DNA from: Jacaranda mimosifolia
Taxonomy: Eukaryota; Streptophyta; Magnoliopsida; Lamiales; Bignoniaceae
Length of the DNA stretch: 64,000 nucleotides
Direction: 5' to 3'
Assembly (NCBI GenBank): GCA_018894105.1
Contig: CM032132.1
Span: 30,741,379-30,805,378, forward strand
Shown piece by piece: positions 22,560 through 32,480 of this stretch. The notes under the pieces were generated by a model. That model had not been told where the DNA came from and did no database searches. It saw nothing but the letters and a program-made list of their open reading frames with translations. The translations under genes were made by a program, and so were the position numbers. Position 1 is the first letter of the stretch, and each line of letters starts with the position of its first letter.

Positions 22560-25060
22560 AAGTACAATGAGCTGAAAGCTCAGCTAGACCCTAGTACCCT
22601 CACCTTGCACAACTCGTGCACCTTCGTCAATCGCCTGATCGAGCTCATCACTGAGGGAATGGGAACAACTATAGCAGTAGGAGATGGTAGGATTGCAGGA
22701 GGTGGTTGAGATGGGCTCGCTTCGTCAACAAGGAATGTGCTCGCTAAGGGGGAGAGAAAATCAACCAAGTTGACCTTACGGTCCCCGAATGTCGAAAGCG
22801 AAGTCATTGGCAAAGTTAAACTCTTTCGCCACCTCAACAAGCCTCCTTTGGTACCCAGCCTCAGGCCTAACCGCAGGCGCAGCAGCAGCCCCCTCATTGG
22901 GCGCACCCTTATAGGGATCAGGATACTCCTTAAGCTGCTCGTCTAGTATGGGGCTGAGATGCTATTTGTCTTTAGGTCGAAATTGGTAACCTAGATGCTG
23001 GAGCTGCTTAAATGCACACATGAAGGCCTTCTTAACATTGTCGAGAGAGAAAATGACATTGGCTTCTTGAAACACCATGCACAGCATGAACTATTGCATG
23101 CCCTCCCGCCGCATTATGGGTAGCTTCTTGAAAAACTCTTCTCGAGCATACTATATGGCCGCGTCATATACCTGAGTTCAACCATACCCATAAGCTTATT
23201 GCGTATCCTGCATAGCCTTTATCAGCATCTCGTCCATCCTGTTCTTTTTTGACACTACAACCATGAGCTGCAAATCCTTCAGCTCGAGCTACTACTCTCT
23301 CTCCCTAAGCTGCTCGTCTAGCTACTCGATCCTTACTTGCGCAGACCTGAGTTGGGCCTTCAGCATTGCAACATCTCCTTGGCCCTTCTGCAGCCGATCG
23401 CGATCTACCAGTGCCAACTCTGACCTTTTGTAGAAATGGTAGCCTAGCTGGCTAACCTGCAAAACAAACTCAATCAAAACGAAAACAAACATGAGAAGAA
23501 ATTAAAATACTCGACAAGCAACTTGATCTCAACTAAACACTTACCATGTTAGAGTAATAAGGCCCTTAGCTCCTGTCCTAGCTGAGCTCCATGAACTTCT
23601 TCTGGTCGAAAGTGAAAAGACCAGCCATCATCACCTTAACGGGCACAGCCCCAGTTGACTCCGCTGTGAGCATCGATAGAGAGTTATCAAAAACTATGGA
23701 GTTGTCGGTACCGTATCAAGGTAAAGACATCTTAGGCAGCACGAACAATTGGTTGTCCTCTCGCTGCCCAAAAAGATCATAGCCAGTCAGCTGTTTGGGG
23801 GACTCAACTTTACCCTTACTTTTGCTGACAATAGATTTCTTTTGTGTAGGCCCGCCTTATTTGACTATCAGCCTCTTTTGCCGAGCAAAAGGGTTGACAC
23901 TCACCCCAGCAGTGCGTCAAATTGGAGGAGTCACTGTTGGAGCTGGTAAAGCTGCTACTGTGGGCAATTCAACTTGGGGCGGTATGACCGCTTGCACCCC
24001 ACAATAAGCCGCAACATTCTCTCGATGCTCCTGATTCCTCTATGCACAATCAATCGCTTGAGCCCGGATTGCATTCATGATTTTTTCTCAATCTGTGAGA
24101 CAACAGCAACAAAGTTAAGGTACATATACCGACCAAAAAGATGACAATAATTTTGAAATAGAAACAACAAGCATAAGCCAACTATCTAGTCGAGCATCAC
24201 CAGGAAGTTCTATCACTTGCCAACACCAAATTTTTCTCCTCAATATAGCCCGAAGTCTCCATCTGCCCAAACTCAACTAGATCCCTGATAAAAGTTGTTG
24301 GGCCAAGTTGGGGTTTCATTCTCGAGCATGTCGATATGAACCTACATCTAACCTCGTGGTATGTTAAACCTAACCCTGCTAGGGGGTCGAACAAAGAAAT
24401 ACCACTACTTCCAATTTTGACCAAAAGGAAAAGAAGGGGTGACCAAGAATTTTCGATGGGGGTGGGTTGTGATATAGGAAAAGCCCAACTACTCTGTACT
24501 CCTCAATTTGAGAGACATAGGGAGATGAAACAAGTTGCTGAAGTTAGCGAAAGAAGGAGGTTGTCCATGCACATGCATGAGGACGACGAAGCTGTATATA
24601 GTAGAAAAACGTTGGGCAGTAATTAGGTGATACTAACTTGAAGGCCCTTGAGGAGGTCGACTATAAGTGGAGCAATCGGAAACTTAAGTCCACATCGAAG
24701 AGCATCTTCAAAGACGGTGATGCAACTGGCAGAAGGTTAGTGCATCCTATCATTGGGATCCAATATAATTAATTCAAAGTCTAAGGGAACATGGAACAAT
24801 TGCCTAATAAGGATAAGCTGCTCCTCGAATATGTTGGACACTATCTCGCTGTAATGGTCAGGGGTGAACAACCAACCGCGAGAGATAGATGATTGGTTTG
24901 GGCCAGCCTCGCCCGCTGTAGCAACCCAATCATCGCCAGAACTACTCAAGGTCGAGTCACTGCTAGAAGAACTATTAGACCCACTAGTCGAGACTTCATT
25001 CGACCTCATTTCCTCAATGTCACTTTCCCTAGGGCTACTTTTGCAGAACACTTGCAACAT
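22560..25060 (-). pseudogene. Gypsy-1 antisense gene (extra Tat ORF)
   Basis: Encoded opposite to gag-pol, between integrase and the 3' LTR. From the ATG at 25060 the minus strand reads a Ser-rich stretch (SSSSSDSTLSSSGDD) then RGWLFTPDHYSEIVSN and FHVPLDFELI. These align with RG-LFTTTHYSDIVST and FHVLNEFKLI of the plus-strand unit in Gypsy-2 at 27616-28000. Further matches are IYSFVVLM (24600), FSNLFHLPMS, then GQNWK and YFFVRPP (24420-24560). A GT-AG intron at 23457-23544 is shared with Gypsy-2. Beyond it the minus strand is rich in Glu, Gln and Lys, with coiled-coil character. Many stops break it. The family resembles what is catalogued as 'putative gypsy-type transposon' proteins; its function is unknown. 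Confidence 0.78.
23457..23544 (-). other. Intron of Gypsy-1 antisense gene
   Basis: On the minus strand AACATG|GTAAGT ... TTTTGCAG|GTTAGCCAG, 88 bp. Gypsy-2 has AACATG|GTAAGA ... TTTTTCAG|GTTAGACAG at the matching place (29140-29220). Exon edges and splice signals agree, while the intron interiors look unrelated by eye. Confidence 0.7.
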
Positions 25061-25208
25061 ATTGAGCTCGAAAAGAAAATTTATGAAACAAAAGACTTAC
25101 TAGGTTGCAAGGAGTAAAAATAACTCGATAAGTGGAGTAAAGCAAAGAAAGCTTGATAATCGACCTCTCGGAATATAGTAAAAGTGAAAATGGGGATTTT
25201 CACCCTTA

Positions 25209-25216
25209 TATTTATA
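25209..25216 (-). promoter_or_regulatory. TATA box of Gypsy-1 antisense gene
   Basis: TATAAATA on the minus strand, about 150 bp before the ATG at 25060. Sequence downstream (AAGGGT..., then CATTTTCACTTTTAC) matches Gypsy-2 after its own TATAAATA at 27450. It lies outside the LTR, so it would be an internal promoter. Confidence 0.68.
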
Positions 25217-25413
25217 AGCCCCAACGCATGGCAACCGAAATGGCTATAATAATTGCACAACTATCACTTGACGCTCTACTTAACATAGTATAACTGTCGT
25301 ATTAAATACACTAAAACCCTGGTCGATTCCTTAAGATTCTTATCCAGCGGATCCAGTTTCCAATTTTTAGCTACTCCCATTTCTTTATCCTTTATACTCT
25401 CAATCAGGACTCA

Positions 25414-25430
25414 AAAGTGGGGGAGACTCA
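25414..25430 (+). other. Gypsy-1 polypurine tract
   Basis: AAAAGTGGGGGAGA followed by CTCA directly before the 3' LTR; it primes plus-strand DNA synthesis. Gypsy-2 has a similar G-run at the same place. Confidence 0.85.
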
Positions 25431-26221
25431 TGATACGGTGTAACCCAACAAGCCCAGCCTAACAATACTTGACCAAGGCAGCACTGTGATGTTTGGTGGC
25501 CCAATAACCGATAGGCCTAACCTATCAACTGGAACTCGACCTCAGGGACCTTACCTATTGTAGCGAGTATCAGTGTTCACTTCCTCGACCAGATCATGGT
25601 TGAGCATAACCAGGATACGTAGGCCCTCATCTAACCATGAAGGTTTAACCGTGATGAGGTTTCATCTTGTCGACTAAAGCTTGAGAAAATATCCCGCAGA
25701 GGCATTAGCCTCAACTGGGGAGGTTGAGCCAAGACGATAGACTTTCAGCCACATTGAATGCTCCGATAGATGGTGTGCCCCTGTATTATTAGTGTATTCT
25801 ACCATAGTACTAGTATTTCTCAACAGCGCCAGGTTAGTACGCATCACCCATGTACCACCATGCCTTAAGCTGCACTACCTAGAATAGTATACAAAGAGGA
25901 GAAGACCTTAAAGCCCTTAAATAAGAACAAGGCCATTCCTACTCCACAAGGGCACTGAAGTCATATCAACTCCACTGGGAAGGTTATAAATACCCCATTG
26001 CTAACCTTTAGCAAGGTATGCCATTTTTATTTTAAAACCCTCATTCTACTACATAATTCTCTAGTCGATCTATACTAACTTGAGCATTGGAAGCCCGACG
26101 TTTGCTATTGATTGCCGGACTCGACCCTGATACACTAAAAGCTCACTCTTCAACCACTCTCTCTAGTCGATTTCATTGGACTTCAGCCCATTTCCCTCAT
26201 ATACTATTTTCACCCTCATCA
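25431..26221 (+). repeat. Gypsy-1 3' LTR
   Basis: 791 bp from TGATACGGTG to CTCATCA, partner of 13107-13898, followed by the TTTAT target duplication. A TATA box lies at 25985-25992. Confidence 0.93.
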
Positions 26222-26226
26222 TTTAT

Positions 26227-26436
26227 ATTAAGTGAATGTAAAGTTTTTAAAACTCGATAAGAACTTATAGTTGGTTAGAAATTAATGGAAAAGAGAAAAA
26301 AAAAGATGATAGATTTGTTTCAATGTTCCTTAGGAAAAGCCAAATGAAGTTTGTTAAGCACTTATACATAAGTAGATATATATAGCCCTCAAACACATGT
26401 ATAATTGGATGTTAATAAATGGGAGATGGTGATTGT
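26227..26436. other. Spacer between Gypsy-1 and Gypsy-2
   Basis: 210 bp of AT-rich sequence without recognised features. The last five bases, ATTGT, would be the target duplication of Gypsy-2, but the other side is lost. Confidence 0.5.
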
Positions 26437-27215
26437 TGATGGTTAGGTGGACACTTACAGTATTTCTCAACCTGGGAGATGGTCCTGGATCTGTTAAGTG
26501 AAGTATTTCTACCTGAAGGTGGTGCGGGGTGGAACCTGCAGCCAAGTGGCACATGTCAGGCTACTCGAAAGGGTCCTCAGCTAAGACCCTCCGATGATTA
26601 AGTCAATTACTCGACCGGATTAAGAAGTAAAATGAGCAGGGTAACAGCTTGATAGAGAATGAATGTCTTACCCTTGGATTGAGAGAATGGAGTATTTATA
26701 GTATATGCTCATTGGTGAAAAGATGAAAATCGCCTTAATAGGCTTCTAGCAGAATTCCCGCTGGTAGAGGTAGTTTTGGTCATTTCGGCCAGAGCCCATA
26801 CTTTGCAACTGTTTATTGTACCGATAATTAAGCTTAACGAATAGGGAAGTCATGCTGCCATTATTGCGGATGCGATAATATTAATGGCAAAGATGACTCA
26901 CCGTTATAGCATTAAATATGGATGGATGGGTGGTTGAGGCTCATTTAATACGGTGAATAGGGTGGCACAGGCTACCATTATTAGTCGCTAAACACCTAGC
27001 TTTGCTCAAATCAGGGACCAGGTTGACCTATTCGACCTCTCTGATCGAATGTAGGCAAGGTCGTTTGATCTCTTCAATTGAATTTGGGCCTAGCTCGAAT
27101 AAAGCCCAACGATAGGGGACATATTTTGACCTCATGGTCAAGACTAAGCCAGTTTGCAATTGGACCCAATAAGCTTATTGTGCTTTCAAAGCCCTAATGG
27201 GTTGCTCCCATATCA
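26437..27215 (-). repeat. Gypsy-2 3' LTR (complete)
   Basis: 779 bp; on the minus strand from TGATATGGGAGCAACCC at 27215 to ACCATCA at 26437. Its first ~680 window bases match the 5' LTR at 36347-37028. A TATA box on the minus strand lies at 26693-26700 (and at 36602-36609 in the other LTR). Confidence 0.9.
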
Positions 27216-27240
27216 TGAGTCCCCCCCCACTCCAAAGTCT
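27216..27240 (-). other. Gypsy-2 polypurine tract
   Basis: On the minus strand CTTTGGAGTGGGGGGGGACTCA lies immediately before the 3' LTR, a clear G-rich polypurine primer comparable to that of Gypsy-1. Confidence 0.85.
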
Positions 27241-27449
27241 AACCTTAAGGAGGTCGGAGTTTGGAGTAGCTTTTCATAATTTTCGATGAGAAAAGTTTTG
27301 GCGGGAGAGGGGATTTCAAATCTCAATGAGAAAGGCGCTGACGAGAATCGTTATTTGATGGTTACATAAAGATTGATGCATGGAAACTAACGATTACGCA
27401 TTTATTAATCGATTGCCGATTGTTTAGCCGGTTAGCATTCCCGTGTGCC

Positions 27450-27457
27450 TATAAATA
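27450..27457 (+). promoter_or_regulatory. TATA box of Gypsy-2 antisense gene
   Basis: TATAAATA followed by AGGGTTTTTAACCATTCATT and then TTTACTTTTAC, 166 bp before the ATG at 27616. The layout and sequence match the minus-strand box in Gypsy-1. The leader contains TCGTAAGTCT, also present in Gypsy-1. Confidence 0.7.
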
Positions 27458-28570
27458 AGGGTTTTTAACCATTCATTTTTACTTTTACCGCGACATGCCT
27501 GAGGTCGAGCAGAAAAATTTTTGGTCGAGCTGTTGACATTTATTCCTTCCTTACAAGCACAACTTTCGTAAGTCTCTCTTCTACTCTTAGCTTTGTAAAG
27601 CATTAATTTTTCATAATGTCTAGTTCTAGCCCTGACTCTAAGATTACCCATTTCGCCTTAACTAACGAGGTCGAGTCAAGTGAAACCTTGGGTTGGGGAT
27701 CAAGTAGTCCGGATGAGAGAGTAATATCCTTAGGTGGGGGAGATGAGGCTACGGGGCCTTCTAATCCTGCAGCCGAGGATATAGTTAGGCCTTTGGGCCA
27801 AGGTAGGGATTAGGAAGAAGTAGCTGTGGAGGAAGCGCCTAAGTTGAGGGGTTAATTATTTACAACGACACATTATAGCGATATTGTGTCAACGGTATCA
27901 TTGAACAATCTGGTGTCGATACAGGGGAAATTCCATGTTCTGAACGAGTTCAAACTGATAAAACCTAGAGCCTCAGATGGGATACATACCCTTCTCATTG
28001 GCTGCATCACTGTTTTTGAGGATGCCATGAAATGTAGCTTAAGGTTTCCAATAGCCGACCCTATAGTCGACCTTTTAAGGGGTTTACAAGTTTGCATAAC
28101 CTAACTCCTTCCCAACTGTTTTGCACTAATATATAGTTTCGTCGTGCTAATGAGTATTGTCGCGGAAGCGTCTTCCTGGGCTACTTTTACCAATATCTTT
28201 CACTTATCGATGTCCCAGAAGTCGGGGTTGGTTGGGGAGTCGGGTTTTTATTATCTAACTGTGCGACCCGATAGGAAAGTCTTTAGAATTTTCTCATCAT
28301 CCCATGGACAAAAATGGAAGGAGCGGTATTTCTATGTTTGACCCCCCACTATGGTCGAATTCCAAATTTTGAGAGGATGGATGAGAGGTAAGGTCGAGTT
28401 GGATGTCAATGAGTATTCATTGCGGAGCAATATTTTCGTTCAAGATCTACCCAAATATGGTGAGATCGATGTCTCAGCATTCATACGAGAGAGGAATTTG
28501 GTGCTAGTGGGGCTATCGACCGCCTCTTTGAGGTTGCACACAAGTGCTCAATTAGGTCGAGACCGACACT

Positions 28571-28633
28571 GTAAATAATGTTAATTGTCGTTCTCTTTAA
28601 CTGTTCGTCTGATAAGGAATTGGTATCTTTTAG
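28571..28633 (+). other. Possible second intron of Gypsy-2 antisense gene
   Basis: GACACT|GTAAAT ... ATCTTTTAG|GTTGATC, 63 bp, just after the open frame ends. The downstream exon start (ATCATGAACCGAGCTC) aligns with Gypsy-1 minus strand after CTCACAG at about 24100. It is short for a plant intron, so tentative. Confidence 0.45.
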
Positions 28634-29139
28634 GTTGATCAATCATGAACCGAGCTCGACAGATTGTGATGAAAAAGCAACAGGATGCGCAGCAGTGCAA
28701 GGAAGTAGCGACTGCTCATCTAGCTGCACAGAGTGCCCAGCAGGGTGCTAGGGTTGGTCAAATAGTCCATGAGACCCTGACTCCGATTGTACAGAGTAGA
28801 AGGGCTGCTAGTAGCTCCCCTTAACCGAAGAGAAAAGACGTTAAGGCTACCTCCAAAGCCGTTGCGAAAAAGGCAGTAGTCGAGAAAGGAAAAAAATTGA
28901 TGGAAGAAGCATACGCTCTTCTTTCTCCCAACCGATTGTGCAACCTACCTGAATTTCCAAAACCCCAATTCGGGGAGAAGGTTGGTGTGTCAAATGAAGC
29001 GACCATGATGGGCGTAGGGGCGACATCAATGATGCCACTGGTTGTGCTGACAGCTGGTCCATTCGAGAAAGACCAGGTCGAGATTCATAATCATGAGCAA
29101 ATGGCTGCACTAAAAGCCTTCACGTACCATGTTAACATG

Positions 29140-29220
29140 GTAAGAGTCAAGTCAACTGTTCTTCATTGTATTTTGAATAGAACATACACTGGCAGAGTGA
29201 CAAATTATTCTCTTTTTCAG
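29140..29220 (+). other. Intron of Gypsy-2 antisense gene
   Basis: AACATG|GTAAGA to CTTTTTCAG|GTTAGACAG, 81 bp, canonical GT-AG borders with a pyrimidine-rich 3' end. The same intron is at 23457-23544 on the minus strand in Gypsy-1. Confidence 0.72.
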
Positions 29221-29850
29221 GTTAGACAGTAGGGGTATAATCTCCACCATCGATTCGAGCTCTGCGAGATGCGTCGGTTGGGGTTGGAGGAAAAATGTGT
29301 CCAATAGGAGAAGGAGCAAAATGATCTGTGGAAGACCAAAGTTCAGTCGTTGGAGTTGAGGATGGCTGAACTAACAAAGCAATTTAAGGAGAAAGATGTT
29401 GAATTGTTGGTCGTAGTGGAAGGGAAAAGTCAGGTTGAGGAGCAGCTGAAGAAAACTATATCGACCATCCATGAGGTCGCTGATGCAGGTCGAGCGCATG
29501 GATATGATAGCGCGATGAGATACACTCGTTCAGAATTCTTTAAGGTGTTGCCTGGGATCTAGAAAGAAGTGGTTCTGCAATTCATGTTGAGATTGGCTTT
29601 CACAGAAGCAAACATTACTTTCAGTATGAATGACGTGCAAGAGGTGTTCGACTGGGCGGTGAGCCAGTTGGAGTTTCTAGATATGAGTTTTGCCCTAAAG
29701 ATAAGGTGAAGCTCGACGTGATCAAAGACGAAAAGCTTCAGGCCTTTTATGCAAACACTCCCGTTGATGGCGGTTCTATTATTCCTCATCCTCTCCCATT
29801 GTGGCGGTGGGTGAAGAGTTTGGTTTCGCAGGGGAGTTTTCACTAGAGAT

Positions 29851-30430
29851 TAAAAATAATAAGGTAGACGTGTCGAATTTTTTCCCCATGGAAGGTTGGG
29901 TTTTTTAATAGAGGAGTCGGGACCTTCCATACTAGCGGGGCCTAGTCAGCCTAGAATTGCGGAGCAAGAGGTCAAAAGACCCACTTTGAGCAGCTGAATA
30001 GGCTCCACTAAGTAGCTTTTTAGGGCTGTGGATGAAGTTGCTGCTGAAGTGGTTGCTCGACAGGGTGAGGCTATAGGGTCGAGCTAGGATGTCCTTTGTT
30101 AGTTAAGTTTTTGCACGTTCTGCTTCTTTTTTTCTTTTTTTAACATCGTTGTTCGAACGATGATTGTATATCAAATGATGTTTATTAATGAAAGTATGGG
30201 GTCGATTTGGCCCATCTTTTGCCTTGATACATTGCTTACTGTTTTTTGAGCTCTGCAAATTATTTCATTTTGAAAATATCAATTATGAGGTCGATTTAGT
30301 GATTCTTCAATAATTAAAATGATGGTATGATCCGATGGACATAATGCGACTGAGGGGTCGACATAGGCATTAAGTGATAGCTAAATTAAATAAAGAAAAT
30401 TAAGCAACTGCATGAAGACTGTACTTTTAT
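29851..30430. other. Gypsy-2 region after antisense gene
   Basis: Contains the probable 3' end of the antisense transcript (T-rich block 30127-30142, then TTTATTAATGAAAGTATG near 30180) and the edge of the tandem-repeat zone. No further coding seen. Confidence 0.4.
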
Positions 30431-30439
30431 TTGATAAGT

Positions 30440-30775
30440 TGCGCAACTACGAGGTCAGTCAATTGGTTTTGTCAATCATGCTAAGCAAGGTTGAAGTTGC
30501 ACGACTACGGGGTTGGCATAATCAATATTTGATGGATCAGACGACTACGGGGTCGATTTGATTATGTTATGCTAACTAAATTAGATAGGTTGGAACCAGA
30601 GGACTACGGGGTCGATATGATCATGCTATGCCAACTAAATTAGATAGGTTGGAACTAGATAACTACGTGGTCGATCTGATCATGCTTTGCCAATTAAATT
30701 AGAAAAATTAGAACTAGATGACTATGGGGTTGATCTGATCTTGCTTTGCCAACTAAATTAGGTGTAACATTATTC
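30440..30775. repeat. Gypsy-2 tandem repeat after integrase
   Basis: Four to five imperfect units of about 63-65 bp, each with GACTACGGGGTCGAT(C/T)TGATCATGCT, TGCCAACTAAATTAGA and TAGGTTGGAAC. The clearest units start near 30541, 30602, 30661 and 30720. The motif differs from the Gypsy-1 array, though both contain GTAGTC/GACTAC and GTCGA words. Confidence 0.82.
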
Positions 30776-30835
30776 ACTAAAGTAAAGTGTTTGTGTACAA
30801 TGCAGTCTACACATAGAATTTCCTGAGGTTAATAG

Positions 30836-31990
30836 CATTTCATGGTCTAGGTAATTCATTTCCCAATAGGTTAGCTAATCGGTATGAGTTATGCTTCGCC
30901 ACCTTTACAGTAGAGTAAGGGCCTCCCCATTTCGGGTCGAGCTTGCCTACATTATGGGAGATTTCAACTTTTTTCAAAATGAGGTCTCCAACTTTAAAGG
31001 ACCTGGGCCTTATTCTCTTGTCATAATGTTTTGCCATGATGGACTTATATCTTTGTATCTTCAAAAAAGCTTGTTGTCAAAGTTTGTTGATCAACTCCAA
31101 GTTGACCTCTCTTTCTACTTTATTTCTAATCTGGTTATAGTGTATAATTCGAGCCGTGCGTTGGATTAATTTAGTGGGTATTACAACTTTCGAACCATAC
31201 ACCAAACTATAAGGGCTTTCCCCCGTGGCTGTTCTCGGAGTGGTACTATAAGCCCAAAGAACTCCTGGGAGATCATTTGGCTAGCTTGCGTTAAGAGCAT
31301 AGTTCTGTTGGTAATTTCTATTTGACCATTGGCTTGTGGGTTTCCCACTGAGGTAAAATGCTTCTTAATCCCTAAGCTCTCACACCATTCTTTGGTTCGT
31401 TTGCTCCAGAATTGAGTGTCATTATAAGATATAAGGATCTTCGGTAAACCGAAATGGCAAATGATGTTTCTCCACAGAAAACCTGTTATCACTGCATCTG
31501 TGATCTTGGGCACGGCCTCTGTTTCAACCCATTTAGTGAAATACTAGACCGCTACAATCACAAATTTTCTTTACCCTATAGCCATCGGGAAGGACCCCAC
31601 GATATCGACCCCCCACTGGTCGAATAGCCAAGTGATTTGTACTGGTATAAGCATGGCAGCAGGTTGATGAAGGATGTTGGCGTGAACCTACCATGATCGG
31701 CATTTTCTTGCATACTCGACCATATCCTTAATGAGGGTTGGCCAGAAATATCCACTTCTAATAATTTTATGGGCTAACGATCGATCCCCGGAATGGTTTC
31801 CATATATGCCCGCATGAACCTCTTGTAAGACTTCCTGCTCTTGGTCGGGAGTAAGACATCTCAGGGGAGGTTTGGAGATAGATCTATATATAACTGGTCA
31901 AACTCATCCAAAGTAAATTTCGACGCCAGCGCTTCGAGCCTTGGGCTTCGGCCTTTTCGAATGATACATTCCCCTTTTTGAGGTAAGCTT
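30836..31990 (-). pseudogene. Gypsy-2 integrase
   Basis: The minus strand reads zinc-binding His residues near 31800-31850 (MRAYMETIP, the degenerate second His block) and a YFWPTL-like segment. The core is MPKITDAVITGFLWRNIICH, then GLPKILISYNDTQF at about 31400-31450. In that motif the usual catalytic Asp (SDNGTQF) is Tyr. SVGNPQANGQIEITNRTM retains the Glu region, followed by GPYSTVKVAKHNSYRLANL (C-terminal GPY module, 30860-30920). A stop or frameshift lies between core and C-terminus near 31180. Integration activity is not expected. Confidence 0.86.
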
Positions 31991-32029
31991 TAATTTCATC
32001 AATCCAAGTTCATCCTGGGGTATCCATTA

Positions 32030-32480
32030 TGAATATGCTGCCCCGTCAGGGCTTAGAGATGACGGGTTCACTTAAGACTAGAATGGTGATTGACTTGTCT
32101 CGGGTACCTTTGGATGCACTGGCAAACTTAGAAAATACATCTGCTCTTTCGTTTTCTGACCAGGGTGCCTGGTTGAGTGTGAACTTAAATAATTGTCCTT
32201 GTCTCTTGACCTCATGAAGATAAGCGTTCATAGTTAGGTCCCTTACTTCGAAATTGCCTTCAAACTATTCAGCAACTAGTTGAGAATCGGTAACAGCCCC
32301 TATGTAGAGCCATCTTCATTCAGGCAATGAGAACATACTCTGCCTCATTATTGGTGATGGGGTAATTTAACTTGATAGCAAAATTAAATTCTTCCGCTTA
32401 AGGGGAGCACAACAATATCCCTACTCCTCATCCCGAGTTTGTAGATGATCCATCGACGTGCAAGGACCAAGTTAGTAATT
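32030..32480 (-). pseudogene. Gypsy-2 second (Tat-type) RNase H domain
   Basis: The minus strand reads WSLHVDGSSTNSG (32430-32470), ITNNEAEY (about 32350), TDSQLVAE (about 32290) and NAYLHEVKRQGQLFKFTLNQ (32170-32230). These are the Asp, Glu and Asp blocks of the second RNase H. Several stops. It lies between the first RNase H and integrase, as in Gypsy-1. Confidence 0.8.

Larger units (their letters stand above)
13107..26221 (+). mobile_element. Gypsy-1: full-length Tat-lineage LTR retrotransposon
   Basis: A 13.1-kb Ty3/Gypsy element flanked by TTTAT (13102-13106 and 26222-26226), a 5-bp target duplication. Both LTRs start TGAT and end TCA. The order is 5' LTR, primer-binding site, gag, protease, RT, RNase H, a second RNase H-like domain, integrase, tandem repeats, an antisense ORF, polypurine tract and 3' LTR. 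The second RNase H and the extra antisense ORF place it in the Tat lineage (Retand/Grande/Ogre group). Clearly divergent LTRs, including several indels, and dozens of stops mark an old insertion. A solo Copia LTR sits inside its gag. Confidence 0.95.
27616..29850 (+). pseudogene. Gypsy-2 antisense gene (extra Tat ORF)
   Basis: Gene-like unit opposite to gag-pol. The ATG at 27616 follows an AT-rich leader and begins a Ser-rich, acidic N-terminus (MSSSSPDSK). LFTTTHYSDIVST, FHVLNEFKLI, CSLRFPIADPIVDLLRGLQV (28030-28095), IYSFVVLMS, FHLSMSQKSG and GQKWKERYFYV (28305-28340) form a conserved globular region of about 200 residues. After a possible 63-bp intron (28571-28633) come Gln/Ala-rich segments, the 81-bp intron 29140-29220, then a coiled coil (MAELTKQFKEKDVELLVVVE, 29360-29420). 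Stops at about 27811, 27853, 28100, 28338 and in the distal part suggest a pseudogene. It matches Gypsy-1's minus-strand unit. Resembles plant 'putative gypsy-type transposon' proteins; role unknown. Confidence 0.8.
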
